40,343 nucleotides of DNA, taken from Gemmatimonadota bacterium. Lineage in GTDB: Bacteria; Gemmatimonadota; Gemmatimonadetes; Gemmatimonadales; GWC2-71-9. Both the position numbers and the translations under genes were made by a program. The notes below the pieces were generated by a model. That model was not told the DNA's origin. It did not search any database and saw only the letters and a program-made list of their open reading frames with translations. Positions 13,348 to 21,217 of this stretch are shown here, in pieces. Numbering within the stretch: the stretch's first letter is position 1; each line of letters opens with the position of its first letter. The stretch lies in NCBI GenBank assembly GCA_016177465.1, contig JACOVF010000139.1, positions 1 through 40,343 on the forward strand. The letters are read 5' to 3'.

Positions 13348-14072
13348 GCGCGCCCTGGCTGGCGATCGATACTGCCACCGACTTGGCGAGCGTGGCGGTC
13401 GGGGCCCCGCCGGGCGCGCAGAGCGGGGCGCACGTGCAGGGAGCGCGACGGCACGAGATCGTGCAGCTGATCGCCTTCGCGCTATCGCCCCTCGGGCTCC
13501 GGCCGGCGGACCTTGAGGGGGTCGTGCTCGGCGACGGCCCTGGGAGCTTCACCGGCCTCCGCATTGGTTGGGCGGCGGCCAAGGGGCTGGTGCAGGAGAC
13601 GGGCCTCGCACTGCGGGCCGTGCCGTCGCTGATGGCCGCGGCGGCGGGCGCCGCCCTGAAGCTGGACCCGGTACCCGTGGCCGCTTGTTTCGACGCGCTG
13701 CGGGGCCAGGTGTACGGCGCGCTGTACGTGTTCCATCCCGGGCACGTGGAGACGCTCGTTCCGCCGGCGGTGATGACGATCCCCGAGTTCGCGGACCGGA
13801 CATCGGTGCGACCGAAGCTCGTGGTCGGCGACGGCGCAATGCGCTACCCGGGCGAGGTGGAGCGGTGGTCGGGTGCGGCGCCGGTGCCGCTCGAGAGCCT
13901 GCCTCCACTCGCGGCCATGCTGCTCGCCATCGTCACCCGCGAAGGCGCGGCTCGGACGATCGACGACGTGCTCACCGCCGAGCCGGTCTACGGCCGCCTG
14001 GCGGAAGCGCAGGTCAAGTGGGAGGCGCGCCACGGACGCCCGCTACCGGATTCGCCCGGCGCGAGCCGCTGA
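13344..14072 (+). CDS. tsaB: tRNA t6A biosynthesis scaffold protein TsaB
   Basis: A 242-residue ASKHA-fold protein (YeaZ). The N-terminal WLAIDTATDLASVAV and VVLGDGPGSFTGLRIG are the family signatures. It dimerises with TsaD and organises the t6A synthase; it is not itself catalytic. GTG start with GTGA overlap to tsaE. Downstream it runs 41 bases into the proposed rimI start. The tsaE-tsaB-rimI order is a common bacterial arrangement; tsaD is not in the window. Confidence 0.93.
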   Translation: MSAPWLAIDTATDLASVAVGAPPGAQSGAHVQGARRHEIVQLIAFALSPLGLRPADLEGVVLGDGPGSFTGLRIGWAAAKGLVQETGLALRAVPSLMAAAAGAALKLDPVPVAACFDALRGQVYGALYVFHPGHVETLVPPAVMTIPEFADRTSVRPKLVVGDGAMRYPGEVERWSGAAPVPLESLPPLAAMLLAIVTREGAARTIDDVLTAEPVYGRLAEAQVKWEARHGRPLPDSPGASR

Positions 14073-14499
14073 CACGCCCGCGCTCCACGCGATCGAGCGG
14101 GCCGTCTTCAGCGACCCGTGGTCAGCGCGCGACCTCGAGGACTGCATCAATTCGCGCGTGCCGTTCTTCGTCGCCGCCGACGCCTCAGAGTTGGCCGTCG
14201 GGTACGTCGTCGCCCATTACGGCGCGGATGAAGCAGAGATCCTGAACCTGGGGGTTGCGCCGGAGCACCGGCGGTGCGGTGTAGGGAAGGCGCTGGTCGA
14301 GCAGATGCTCGCGACCCTCGCCGCCAAGGGTGTGCGGTCCGTCTACCTCGAGGTGCGCGAGTCGAACGCCGCGGCTCGGCGGCTGTATGAGCAACTGGGG
14401 TTCACGCCGGTGGGGCTGCGTCCCAACTATTACCGGCGGCCGCCGGAGGCGGCGGTCGTCTTGCGAACTGCCATTCTTGCAGTCGGAGGCGATGCGTAA
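14032..14499 (+). CDS. rimI: ribosomal-protein-S18-alanine N-acetyltransferase RimI (apparent ACG start)
   Basis: A GNAT acetyltransferase of about 155 residues: opening DARYRIRPARAADTPALHA, acetyl-CoA loop LNLGVAPEHRRCGVGKALV (the Q/RxxGxG/A site), and VYLEVRESNAAARRLYEQLGF, diagnostic of RimI. Role: N-terminal acetylation of a ribosomal protein; often encoded with tsaB/tsaD. No ATG, GTG or TTG exists at the expected start. The frame has no such codon between 13873, deep inside tsaB, and a point past the conserved N-terminus. ACG at 14032 is preceded by GGGAGG (14020-14025) with 6-base spacing and gives the family's usual length, so I use it. A base-call error for ATG is possible. The frame and family are secure; the start is not. 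Confidence 0.88.
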   Translation, partial: TDARYRIRPARAADTPALHAIERAVFSDPWSARDLEDCINSRVPFFVAADASELAVGYVVAHYGADEAEILNLGVAPEHRRCGVGKALVEQMLATLAAKGVRSVYLEVRESNAAARRLYEQLGFTPVGLRPNYYRRPPEAAVVLRTAILAVGGDA

Positions 14500-14525
14500 G
14501 TTTAGCACAAGTGGCGTATCTTTGA

Positions 14526-14554
14526 TTGACAGAATAACTTGCGATTCATATACT
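14526..14554 (+). promoter_or_regulatory. sigma70-type promoter for ssb
   Basis: TTGACA (14526-14531), a 17-base spacer, then TATACT (14549-14554): one base short of the housekeeping consensus and sitting in an AT-rich stretch that contrasts with the GC-rich flanks. Predicted start near 14561 gives a leader of about 40 bases ending in GGAGG (14590-14594), 5 bases before the ssb GTG. It should drive ssb and the overlapping LysM gene. Confidence 0.85.
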
Positions 14555-14599
14555 GTGGGGCATCCTTGGGCCCCCACCCGCCTTACGTCGGAGGTTTCT

Positions 14600-15085
14600 G
14601 TGAGCCGGAGTCTCAACAAAGTCATGCTGATCGGGAATCTGGGGGCCGATCCCGAGGTGCGGAGCACCAACAACGGGTCCCGTGTTGCCAACCTCTCTCT
14701 GGCCACCAGCCGCCAGTGGACCGGGCAGGGTGGGGAGAAGCAGGAGAAGACTGAGTGGCACCGCGTGATCTGCTGGAACAACAAAGGGGCCCAGCTGGCC
14801 GACCTCGCCGAGAAGTTCATGAAGAAGGGCGACAAGATCTACGTCGAGGGCCGGATTGAGTACCGCACGTGGGAAGATCGTGAGAAGCAGACGCGCTACG
14901 TCACCGAGATCATCGCGCGGGAAGTGATCCTGCTTTCACCCCGAGGGGGCGGCATGGGCGGCGGTGAGGGTGCCGAGTTCGCCCGCGCGAAGGCTGGCGC
15001 GAAGGTGGCCCCCGAAGGGAAAGCCGAATCGCTCGAAGCGTTCCCGGAGGCGCTGGATGAGGAGGACGACGATCTGCCGTTCTAA
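14600..15085 (+). CDS. ssb: single-stranded DNA-binding protein SSB
   Basis: A 161-residue SSB. The OB fold spans about 1-110 (LNKVMLIGNLGADPEVRST, TEWHRVICWNN, KKGDKIYVEGRIEYRTWED); a Gly/Ala/charged linker follows, and the tail is the acidic EEDDDLPF, the tip that recruits SSB-interacting proteins. Role: coats single-stranded DNA in replication and repair. GTG start with an excellent ribosome-binding site GGAGG at 14590-14594. It has its own strong promoter. The last 29 bases overlap the start of the LysM gene. Confidence 0.96.
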   Translation: MSRSLNKVMLIGNLGADPEVRSTNNGSRVANLSLATSRQWTGQGGEKQEKTEWHRVICWNNKGAQLADLAEKFMKKGDKIYVEGRIEYRTWEDREKQTRYVTEIIAREVILLSPRGGGMGGGEGAEFARAKAGAKVAPEGKAESLEAFPEALDEEDDDLPF

Positions 15086-16331
15086 TCGAGCGGCCCTGCT
15101 CGCCGTTGTGGCGGTGCCGCTCGTGTGCCCGATCCTGCGCGCGCAGGATACCACGCAAGCGGCACCGGCCGCATCGCAGATAACTGGCACGCACACGGTC
15201 GCGAAGGGCGAGACCCTCTGGTCCATCGCCCAGCTGTACTTCGGCGACCCGCTGCTCTGGCCGGAGATTTACCGCCTCAACACGGCCGTCATCGAGGACC
15301 CGCACTGGATCTATCCGGGCGAGGTGCTCATGCTCGGGCCGGGGGGCATGGTGGCCCAGGGTCCGCCCGGCGACACCACGACGGTGGTGGCCCAGAGCGA
15401 CACGACGCAAATCGCCGACACCGTGCGCGCCCAGCCCAGCGCCGCTGACACGGTGAGCGCGGCGGACACGGTAGTGGCGGCGCCGGTGGAGGCCCCCCCC
15501 GCCGACACCGCGCAGGCGGCGCCCGTGGTCGAGGAGCCCCCGCCGCCTCCGCCGGCCGAGTCCTACCAGACCATCTTCGACCAGCGGGTGACCAAGGCGG
15601 AGGAGGTGCGGGGCGTACTCCGGGCCTATGCGGAGCAGCCGTACCGGCCGCTGCGGCGCGGGGAATTCTACGCCGCCGGCTTCCTGAGCGAGCGGGAGGA
15701 GCTGCCCTGGGCGACCGTGCTTGGGGCGACGGCCCAGCCCGCCATCACCCGGCTGTCCGAGCGCTCCTCGGCGCGGCCCTACGAGGAGATCGCGATCCAG
15801 CCGCCGCAGAACGCCTCGTATCACGTCGGGGACTCCCTGCTCATCACGCGCCTTGACCGGCAGCTGGTGAACTGGGGCGACGTGGTGGTGCCGCTCGGCG
15901 TGGCGCGGGTCACCGCGGTCCAGCAACACCAGGTGCTGGCCGAGGTGATCATGCAGTTCGGTCGCATCCACGAGGGGCATCTCGCGATGCCGCTCGAGCC
16001 GTTCCGGGATCCCGGCCGGGTGCGTCCGGCGCCCGTGGCGCAGGGACTCGAGGGGCGGCTGATCGCGCCGCGGGACGTGCACCCGCTCGCGGCCACCGGG
16101 CAGCACCTGTTCATCGACAAGGGCCGGGCCGACGGCGTAGTGGCGGGGGACATCTTCGAGGTCTACCGGCCCGCGTCGACGCAGCTCGGCGGCGCGTCGG
16201 AGCAGGTACGTGTCACGCTGATGGTGGTGCACACGCGGGAGCATTCGTCCACGGGCCTCGTGCTCGGCGTGACGAACCCCAACGTGCAGGCCGGCATGCC
16301 GGTGCGCCTCATCAACAAGATGCCTTCCTGA
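15057..16331 (+). CDS. secreted LysM-domain protein
   Basis: A 424-residue protein with a signal peptide (MRRTTICRSNRAALLAVVAV, then PLVCPILRAQ; predicted cut L-R-A|Q) and one LysM domain at about residues 45-95 (HTVAKGETLWSIAQLYFGDP and YPGEVLMLGPGG). A Pro/Ala/Thr-rich linker of repeated ADTV units follows. The C-terminal half holds a beta-rich region of unknown family (YHVGDSLLITRL, VVPLGVARVTAVQQHQVLA). LysM binds peptidoglycan, so this is likely a periplasmic or cell-wall-associated structural protein; no hydrolase motif is visible. The ATG at 15057 lies inside ssb and has GGAGG 6 bases upstream (15046-15050), which decides the start over longer in-frame options. Confidence 0.87.
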   Translation: MRRTTICRSNRAALLAVVAVPLVCPILRAQDTTQAAPAASQITGTHTVAKGETLWSIAQLYFGDPLLWPEIYRLNTAVIEDPHWIYPGEVLMLGPGGMVAQGPPGDTTTVVAQSDTTQIADTVRAQPSAADTVSAADTVVAAPVEAPPADTAQAAPVVEEPPPPPPAESYQTIFDQRVTKAEEVRGVLRAYAEQPYRPLRRGEFYAAGFLSEREELPWATVLGATAQPAITRLSERSSARPYEEIAIQPPQNASYHVGDSLLITRLDRQLVNWGDVVVPLGVARVTAVQQHQVLAEVIMQFGRIHEGHLAMPLEPFRDPGRVRPAPVAQGLEGRLIAPRDVHPLAATGQHLFIDKGRADGVVAGDIFEVYRPASTQLGGASEQVRVTLMVVHTREHSSTGLVLGVTNPNVQAGMPVRLINKMPS

Positions 16332-16337
16332 TTGGCC

Positions 16338-16363
16338 GCCGGGCCCGTGACCGCGGGCCCGGC
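16338..16363 (+). terminator. GC-rich hairpin after the LysM gene
   Basis: A perfect 10-base inverted repeat, GCCGGGCCCG (16338-16347) and CGGGCCCGGC (16354-16363), with a 6-base loop, begins 6 bases after the LysM stop. The following GTCTTCGG is not a proper T-tract, so this is at best a weak intrinsic terminator or a Rho-independent pause. It lies 11 bases before the next start codon. Confidence 0.5.
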
Positions 16364-16374
16364 GTCTTCGGCCT

Positions 16375-17169
16375 GTGATTCTTCACATGCATCTCCTCGC
16401 GCTGGGGCTGTACGGCCTCACCACGGCGCTCGCGCTCGCGCCATTTGCCGGCGCGCGGTCCGCGCCGCGCGCCCTCATGCTCGGTACGCCCATGGCGGGC
16501 GCCGCCTTCCACGTTGCCGCGCTGGTCCAGCTGTCGCTCGTCGGGCTCGCCCCCGCGCTCTCGATGCTGGCGTTGTTCCTGGTCCTGCTCCAGGTGGTGA
16601 GCGAGCGCGTGCTCCGCGCGCAGGCAGTGGCGCTGTTCACCGCGCCGCTCGCGACGGGGCTCGTGGGCCTCGCGCTCCTGATCGGCTTCGGGCCCGGCGC
16701 CGAGCCCTCCGCCGGCCGCAATGCCTGGTTCGTGATGCACGTGACGCTCAGCGTGCTCGGCCTGGCGCTGCTCGCCCTCGCGTTCGTCTCGTCGGCGCTC
16801 TACCTGCTCCAGTTTCGTGAGCTCAAGGCGAAGCGATTCGGGCAGATGTTCCGCCTGTTCCCGCCGCTCGAGCGCCTGGATCGCCTCAATCAAATCGCCC
16901 TGGCGGCAGGGTTCCCCGCGCTGACGCTGGGCGTCCTGCTCGCGATCGGGTACGCCGTCCGCTTCGCCGGCGGCCTGCACGTGGACAAGGCGCAGGTCGT
17001 GTGGGGGATGTTCACTTGGTTGGTGCTGGGCTGGGCGGTGTGGCTGCGGCACGTGCGGCACTGGATGGGCCGCCGCGCCGCGGTGGCGAGCATCGCCGGG
17101 TTTACGGCGGTACTGCTGGTCTATCTCGCGCTGAAGCTCACGCAGCCCGTCGCGGGGCGCTTTCTCTGA
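16375..17169 (+). CDS. CcsA/HemX-like cytochrome c assembly membrane protein
   Basis: A 264-residue integral membrane protein with about eight hydrophobic segments. The C-terminal KAQVVWGMFTWLVLGWAVWL followed by RHVRHWMGRRAAVASI resembles the end of CcsA/HemX proteins, which usually read DPKxxWxxxTWL; the strict WGxxWxWD heme motif of CcmC/CcsA is not present. Position immediately before hemA is the classic HemX location, where the protein influences glutamyl-tRNA reductase level or heme handling. Start GTG at 16375 or ATG at 16387 cannot be separated. No signal peptide distinct from the first helix. HemX-like is the preferred call; a CcsA role in cytochrome c maturation is the alternative. 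Confidence 0.75.
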   Translation: MILHMHLLALGLYGLTTALALAPFAGARSAPRALMLGTPMAGAAFHVAALVQLSLVGLAPALSMLALFLVLLQVVSERVLRAQAVALFTAPLATGLVGLALLIGFGPGAEPSAGRNAWFVMHVTLSVLGLALLALAFVSSALYLLQFRELKAKRFGQMFRLFPPLERLDRLNQIALAAGFPALTLGVLLAIGYAVRFAGGLHVDKAQVVWGMFTWLVLGWAVWLRHVRHWMGRRAAVASIAGFTAVLLVYLALKLTQPVAGRFL

Positions 17170-17179
17170 GCGCCGGGGC

Positions 17180-18436
17180 ATGAGCATCACCGTACTTGGC
17201 GTCAATCATCTGACCGCCCCGCTGGAGGTACGCGAGCGGTTCGCCCACGCGCCCCACGAGATTCCCCAGGCGCTGCACCGTGTCTTGCACGCCGGGGCGA
17301 GCGGCGGCGTGCTGCTCTCGACCTGCAACCGCACCGAGTTCTACCTGGCTGAGGCGGGCGCAGCAGCGCCGGAAGAGGTGTGGCGTATCCTGAGCGAGCG
17401 CCTCGGGGACGGCCGTCCCGCGCGCGACTACGGCTTCGTGCACCGCGACCGCGAGGCGGTGCGACACCTGTATCGCGTCTCCGCCGGGCTGGACTCCATG
17501 ATCCTCGGCGAGGCGCAGATCCAGGGACAGGTGCGCGACGCGTGGGAGCTGTCGCGCGCCCAGGCGGGGCCGGTGTTGCACCGCCTGTTCCAGACCGCCC
17601 TGCTCGTGGGCTCGCGAGTGCGGAGCGAGACGGTGCTCGGCGCAGGGAACGCCTCCGCGCCATCGGCGGCGGTCGCGGTGGCCGAGAAGATCTTCGGCGA
17701 CCTCACGGACCGGGCCGCGCTGATCCTCGGGGCGGGGGACGTTGCCGAACTGGCCGCCACCTGCCTCGCAGCCGAGGGGGTGGGCGTCACGCTGGTCGCG
17801 AGCCGCACCTACGAGCGCGCCCGGACGATCGCCGAGCGCATGGGCGCCAAGGCGATGACGCTCGATGAGGCATGGGCGCAATTCGAGCACGCCGACATCG
17901 TGCTCTGCTCGACCGCGGCGCCGCACGCGGTCGTCACCTGGGAACGCGTCGCGCCGGCAATCGCGCGCCGCCAGGGTCGCCCGTTGTGCATTCTCGACCT
18001 CGCGGTGCCCCGCGACGTCGAGCCCGCGGTAGGCCAGCTGGAGAACGTGTTCCTCTATCATCTGGACGACCTGCAGACGGTCGCCCAGCAGGCGGCGGTC
18101 GCCCGGCGGGAGGAGATCCCCAAGGCGGAGCGGATCGTGGACCAGGAGGTGGAGCACTTCTGGGCCTGGTTCCACGGGCTGGGGATGGTGCCCGCGATCA
18201 AGGAGTTCCGGAGCCGGGTCGACGCGGTGCGCGCCGTGGAGCTGCAGCGGGCGATGCGCCGGCTGGGCCACCTGAGCGACGCCGACCGGGCCCAGATCGA
18301 GCAGTTCAGCTACGCGTTGATGAACAAGTTCCTGCACCATCCGACGGTGGCCTTGAAGAAGGCGGCGGAGGAGGGGCGGGGGTTCGGGCTGTTGGAGGCC
18401 CTCAAGACACTCTTCGGATTGGGGTCGCGGGCATGA
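17180..18436 (+). CDS. hemA: glutamyl-tRNA reductase HemA
   Basis: A 418-residue GlutR. Opening LGVNHLTAPLEVRERF, catalytic nucleophile Cys49 in LLSTCNRTEFY, substrate-binding GLDSMILGEAQIQGQVRDA, NADPH domain with LILGAGDVAEL, and C-terminal dimerisation helices (KFLHHPTVALKKA). It reduces glutamyl-tRNA to glutamate-1-semialdehyde, the committed step of C5 tetrapyrrole synthesis. ATG 10 bases after the HemX-like gene. The stop overlaps the next gene by ATGA. Downstream heme genes such as hemC and hemB are not present here; an epimerase takes that place. Confidence 0.97.
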   Translation: MSITVLGVNHLTAPLEVRERFAHAPHEIPQALHRVLHAGASGGVLLSTCNRTEFYLAEAGAAAPEEVWRILSERLGDGRPARDYGFVHRDREAVRHLYRVSAGLDSMILGEAQIQGQVRDAWELSRAQAGPVLHRLFQTALLVGSRVRSETVLGAGNASAPSAAVAVAEKIFGDLTDRAALILGAGDVAELAATCLAAEGVGVTLVASRTYERARTIAERMGAKAMTLDEAWAQFEHADIVLCSTAAPHAVVTWERVAPAIARRQGRPLCILDLAVPRDVEPAVGQLENVFLYHLDDLQTVAQQAAVARREEIPKAERIVDQEVEHFWAWFHGLGMVPAIKEFRSRVDAVRAVELQRAMRRLGHLSDADRAQIEQFSYALMNKFLHHPTVALKKAAEEGRGFGLLEALKTLFGLGSRA

Positions 18437-19377
18437 GGCGCAAAGTGCTGGTGACAGGGGGAGCGGGGTTCATCGGGTCCCACGTGGCGGACGCGTTTCT
18501 CGCCGCTGGCGACGACGTCACGATTCTCGACGACCTCTCGAGCGGGAGCCGGGACAACCTGCCGGCCGGCGCGGCGTTCGTGGTGGCGGACATCCGCTCC
18601 CCCGAGGCGCGCGACCTCGTCGCCACGGGCGGGTTCGCCGTACTCGACCATCATGCGGCCCAGATCGACGTGCGCCGCTCGGTGGATCAGCCGGACCTCG
18701 ACGCCGAGATCAACGTGGTCGGCCTGCTCAACCTCATGGAGGGCGCGCGGGCGGGCGGAGTGAGGCGGGTGGTGTTTGCGTCGTCGGGAGGGACGGTGTA
18801 CGGGGAGGGGAGCGCGCTGCCGGTCGGGGAGGAGGCACCCAAGCTGCCGACCTCCCCATACGGGACCGCCAAGCTCAGCTCGGAGTACTACCTGGCGACT
18901 TTCGGCCTGCTCTACGGTATCGAGACGGTGGCGCTGCGCTACAGCAACGTGTACGGGCCGCGCCAGGACCCGCAGGGGGAGGCCGGCGTGGTCGCGATCT
19001 TCAGCGAGCGTCTCCTTCGGGGCGACCCGCTCACCATCTTCGGTGACGGTGAGCAAACGCGGGACCTGGTCTACGTGGGCGACGTGGCGTCTGCCAATCT
19101 TCTCGCGAGCCGCCATCCCGTGTGGCCGCTCACGAGCGTCGACGCGCGGGCGTTCAACATCGGGACGGGGCTCGAGACGTCGGTCAACCGCCTCGCCGCA
19201 CAGCTGGCGGAGACCGCAGGGCGTCGGCCCGCCATCCGCCACGCGCCGCCCCGGGCGGGGGAGATCCTGCGCAGCGCCCTCGATGTCTCGAAGGCGGAGC
19301 GGGAGCTCGGCTGGCGCCCGCGCGTGTCACTGGCAGAGGGACTTGCATCCACGTTTCGTTGGTTCGCGGAGGACTGA
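18433..19377 (+). CDS. NAD-dependent epimerase, UDP-glucose 4-epimerase-like
   Basis: A 314-residue extended SDR. NAD loop TGGAGFIGSH (Gly9-Gly15), VVFASSGGTVYGE, catalytic Tyr143-x-x-x-Lys147 (YGTAK), RYSNVYGPRQDPQGEAGVV and TRDLVYVGDVA, all typical of the GalE/WbpP-like branch. Role: epimerisation of a UDP-hexose for surface glycan in the cytoplasm. ATG overlaps hemA by 4 bases, and tolQ begins 3 bases after its stop, so it is embedded between heme and Tol genes. It is the third such enzyme in the window and differs clearly in sequence from the two at the left edge. Substrate not determined. Confidence 0.87.
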   Translation: MRRKVLVTGGAGFIGSHVADAFLAAGDDVTILDDLSSGSRDNLPAGAAFVVADIRSPEARDLVATGGFAVLDHHAAQIDVRRSVDQPDLDAEINVVGLLNLMEGARAGGVRRVVFASSGGTVYGEGSALPVGEEAPKLPTSPYGTAKLSSEYYLATFGLLYGIETVALRYSNVYGPRQDPQGEAGVVAIFSERLLRGDPLTIFGDGEQTRDLVYVGDVASANLLASRHPVWPLTSVDARAFNIGTGLETSVNRLAAQLAETAGRRPAIRHAPPRAGEILRSALDVSKAERELGWRPRVSLAEGLASTFRWFAED

Positions 19378-19380
19378 GGC

Positions 19381-20094
19381 GTGCTGCTACAGGTCGGCGG
19401 AGCGATTCCCACCTCGGCGTGGGAAATGGTGCTCACCGCGAGCCGCGAGACCAAGGTCGTGCTCGGCGTGCTCGTGCTCTTCTCGGTGGCTTCCTGGTAT
19501 CTGATCGTCCTCAAGTGGTGGCAGTTCCGGCGTATGCGCCGGCTGGGCGACCGGTTCCTGTTCGAGATCGAGCGGGCCCCCCGGTTGGAGGACGCGTACC
19601 ACGCCGCGATGCGCCTGCCGGCATCCCCGTACAACCGCATCCTGCGTGAGGGCATTCACTTCTTCTCGGAGCTGAAGCCTGGGACGCTGAAGGAGGGTGG
19701 CGTCCTGACCGAGAACGCCCTCACCACGACACAGCTCGAGGCGCTGCGGATGGTGCTCGCCAAGGAAGTCGCCGCCGAACGCGACGCCGCGGCGCGGTTC
19801 ATCCCCTGGCTTGCGACCTTCGGATCCGTCAGCCCGTTGCTGGGCCTCCTGGGCACCGTGCTGGGTGTGATGGACGCCTTCATCGGGATCGCCGTCGGGG
19901 GCTCGGGCAACATCGCGGCGGTGGCGCCGGGCGTCGCGGAGGCGCTCGTGACCACGGTGGCGGGCCTCGCGGTCGCCGTGCCCTCCGTGATGGCCTATAA
20001 CCTCTATGTCAGCCGCCTGGGCCTCTTCGCGGGTGAGCTGGAAGGGTTCGCCCAGGAGATCATCGGCTCGATGGCTCGCGAGGGGAGGCTCTAA
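19381..20094 (+). CDS. tolQ: Tol-Pal system proton channel subunit TolQ
   Basis: A 237-residue MotA/TolQ/ExbB protein with three membrane segments (about 20-40, 140-160, 180-205). The conserved pore block FIPWLATFGSVSPLLGLLGTV and the third segment GVAEALVTTVAGLAVAVPSV identify the family. With TolR it forms the inner-membrane proton channel that energises TolA. TolQ rather than ExbB is chosen because tolR, tolA/tonB, tolB, pal and cpoB follow directly. GTG start 3 bases after the epimerase stop; stop overlaps tolR by one base (TAATG). Confidence 0.92.
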   Translation: MLLQVGGAIPTSAWEMVLTASRETKVVLGVLVLFSVASWYLIVLKWWQFRRMRRLGDRFLFEIERAPRLEDAYHAAMRLPASPYNRILREGIHFFSELKPGTLKEGGVLTENALTTTQLEALRMVLAKEVAAERDAAARFIPWLATFGSVSPLLGLLGTVLGVMDAFIGIAVGGSGNIAAVAPGVAEALVTTVAGLAVAVPSVMAYNLYVSRLGLFAGELEGFAQEIIGSMAREGRL

Positions 20095-20528
20095 TGGCAG
20101 GACTGCTAGGGGGCGGCGGGCTGCGCGGCCATGGCGAGCTGCCGCTCAACGCCGATATCAACGTCACCTCGCTCGTGGACGTGGCGTTCGTGCTGCTGAT
20201 CATCTTCATGATCACCGCCCCGATCATGCAGGGTGGGGTGGACGTGCGCTTGCCGCGTGCCGCCGCGCGGCCGCTCGAGCCCAAGTCGGGGCTGGTCGTG
20301 ACCGTGGACCGCGATGGCCGGATCTTTCTCGATCAGACGGCGCTGTCCTTCCAGGACTTTCAGGCCACGTTCCCGGCATTCGTCCGGAGCAAACGGCCCT
20401 CCGGGGTGTATCTTCGTGCGGACGGACGGGCGGCGTACGCCAACGTCGTGCGGGTGCTGTTCGTGATCCGCTCCGCGGGCGTGGCTGACGTCGGTCTCGT
20501 GGCCGAACCGGAGACGATCGCACGGTGA
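20094..20528 (+). CDS. tolR: Tol-Pal system protein TolR
   Basis: A 144-residue ExbD/TolR protein: short cytoplasmic N-terminus, single membrane helix with the proton-path Asp in NVTSLVDVAFVLLIIFMITA, and a periplasmic domain (VVTVDRDGRIFLDQ). Partner of TolQ in the energising complex. ATG shares one base with the tolQ stop; the downstream gene starts in a 4-base GTGA overlap. Confidence 0.92.
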   Translation: MAGLLGGGGLRGHGELPLNADINVTSLVDVAFVLLIIFMITAPIMQGGVDVRLPRAAARPLEPKSGLVVTVDRDGRIFLDQTALSFQDFQATFPAFVRSKRPSGVYLRADGRAAYANVVRVLFVIRSAGVADVGLVAEPETIAR

Positions 20529-21217
20529 AGCGGACGCGTCCCCAAGCTGCCTCCAATTCCTGGCTCGGCCTGCTCGGGACGGTCGTGGTGCACGCAGCGG
20601 CGGGCACGTTCCTGTTCGCCTCGGGGGCGGGAGCGAGAAGCCCGGTGCCACCGACGTACAAGGTTCGACTGATCGCGGCCCCGACGCCCGAGCCGGAAGC
20701 GCGTAAGGCGCCGGAGGCTATCGAGCGGCCCGCCGAGGAGCGGCCCGCGCCGGCCCCCGCCGCCAAGCCGCCGCCCAAGAGCACGGTCTCCCGCGCGGCG
20801 CCGCCTCCCTCGGCCGACGCGACGCGGCGGGAGGCGGCGCCCCGGACGACGCCCAAGGCGGCGCCGCTGCCGGGCGAGCGGCCGTCCACCGGGAGCGACG
20901 TCGCGACGGTTAGCACGGAAGGCATAGAGTTCCCGTTCCCGGAATACTTGCAGAACATCGTGTCTCAGATCCTCAGGCGCTGGCAGCGCCCCACTCAGAG
21001 CACGCCCCTCGAAGCGGAGGTGTCGTTCTTCGTGCATCGCGACGGCTCGGTGACCGACCTGCGCTTCATCAAGCGCTCGGGTAATTTCGCGTTCGACCTC
21101 GAAGCGCAGGGCGCCGTCGAGGAGGCCGGCCGGTTCAAAGCTTTCGGATCTCTCCCGGACGGCTGGCAGTCGGAGGTGCTGTTCGTTCGGTTTTACTTCA
21201 GCGGGAGACGGCAGTGA
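20525..21217 (+). CDS. TolA/TonB-like energy transducer
   Basis: A 230-residue protein: short basic N-terminus, one membrane anchor (SWLGLLGTVVVHAAAGTFLF), a long Pro/Ala/Glu-rich periplasm-spanning linker (about 45-135), and a C-terminal TonB/TolA-type domain (LQNIVSQILRRWQRPTQSTP, EVSFFVHRDGSVTDLRFI). It should carry force from TolQR to Pal/TolB at the outer membrane. By position it is the functional TolA, though the C-terminal fold reads more like TonB; I therefore leave the symbol blank. GTG start overlaps tolR; stop overlaps tolB. Confidence 0.88.
   Translation: MKRTRPQAASNSWLGLLGTVVVHAAAGTFLFASGAGARSPVPPTYKVRLIAAPTPEPEARKAPEAIERPAEERPAPAPAAKPPPKSTVSRAAPPPSADATRREAAPRTTPKAAPLPGERPSTGSDVATVSTEGIEFPFPEYLQNIVSQILRRWQRPTQSTPLEAEVSFFVHRDGSVTDLRFIKRSGNFAFDLEAQGAVEEAGRFKAFGSLPDGWQSEVLFVRFYFSGRRQ

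Noticed and set aside
14555..14577. GTGGGG...CCCCAC hairpin near the ssb promoter as a regulatory leader
   Set aside because: Its left arm lies upstream of or at the expected transcription start, so it would not be a complete RNA hairpin.
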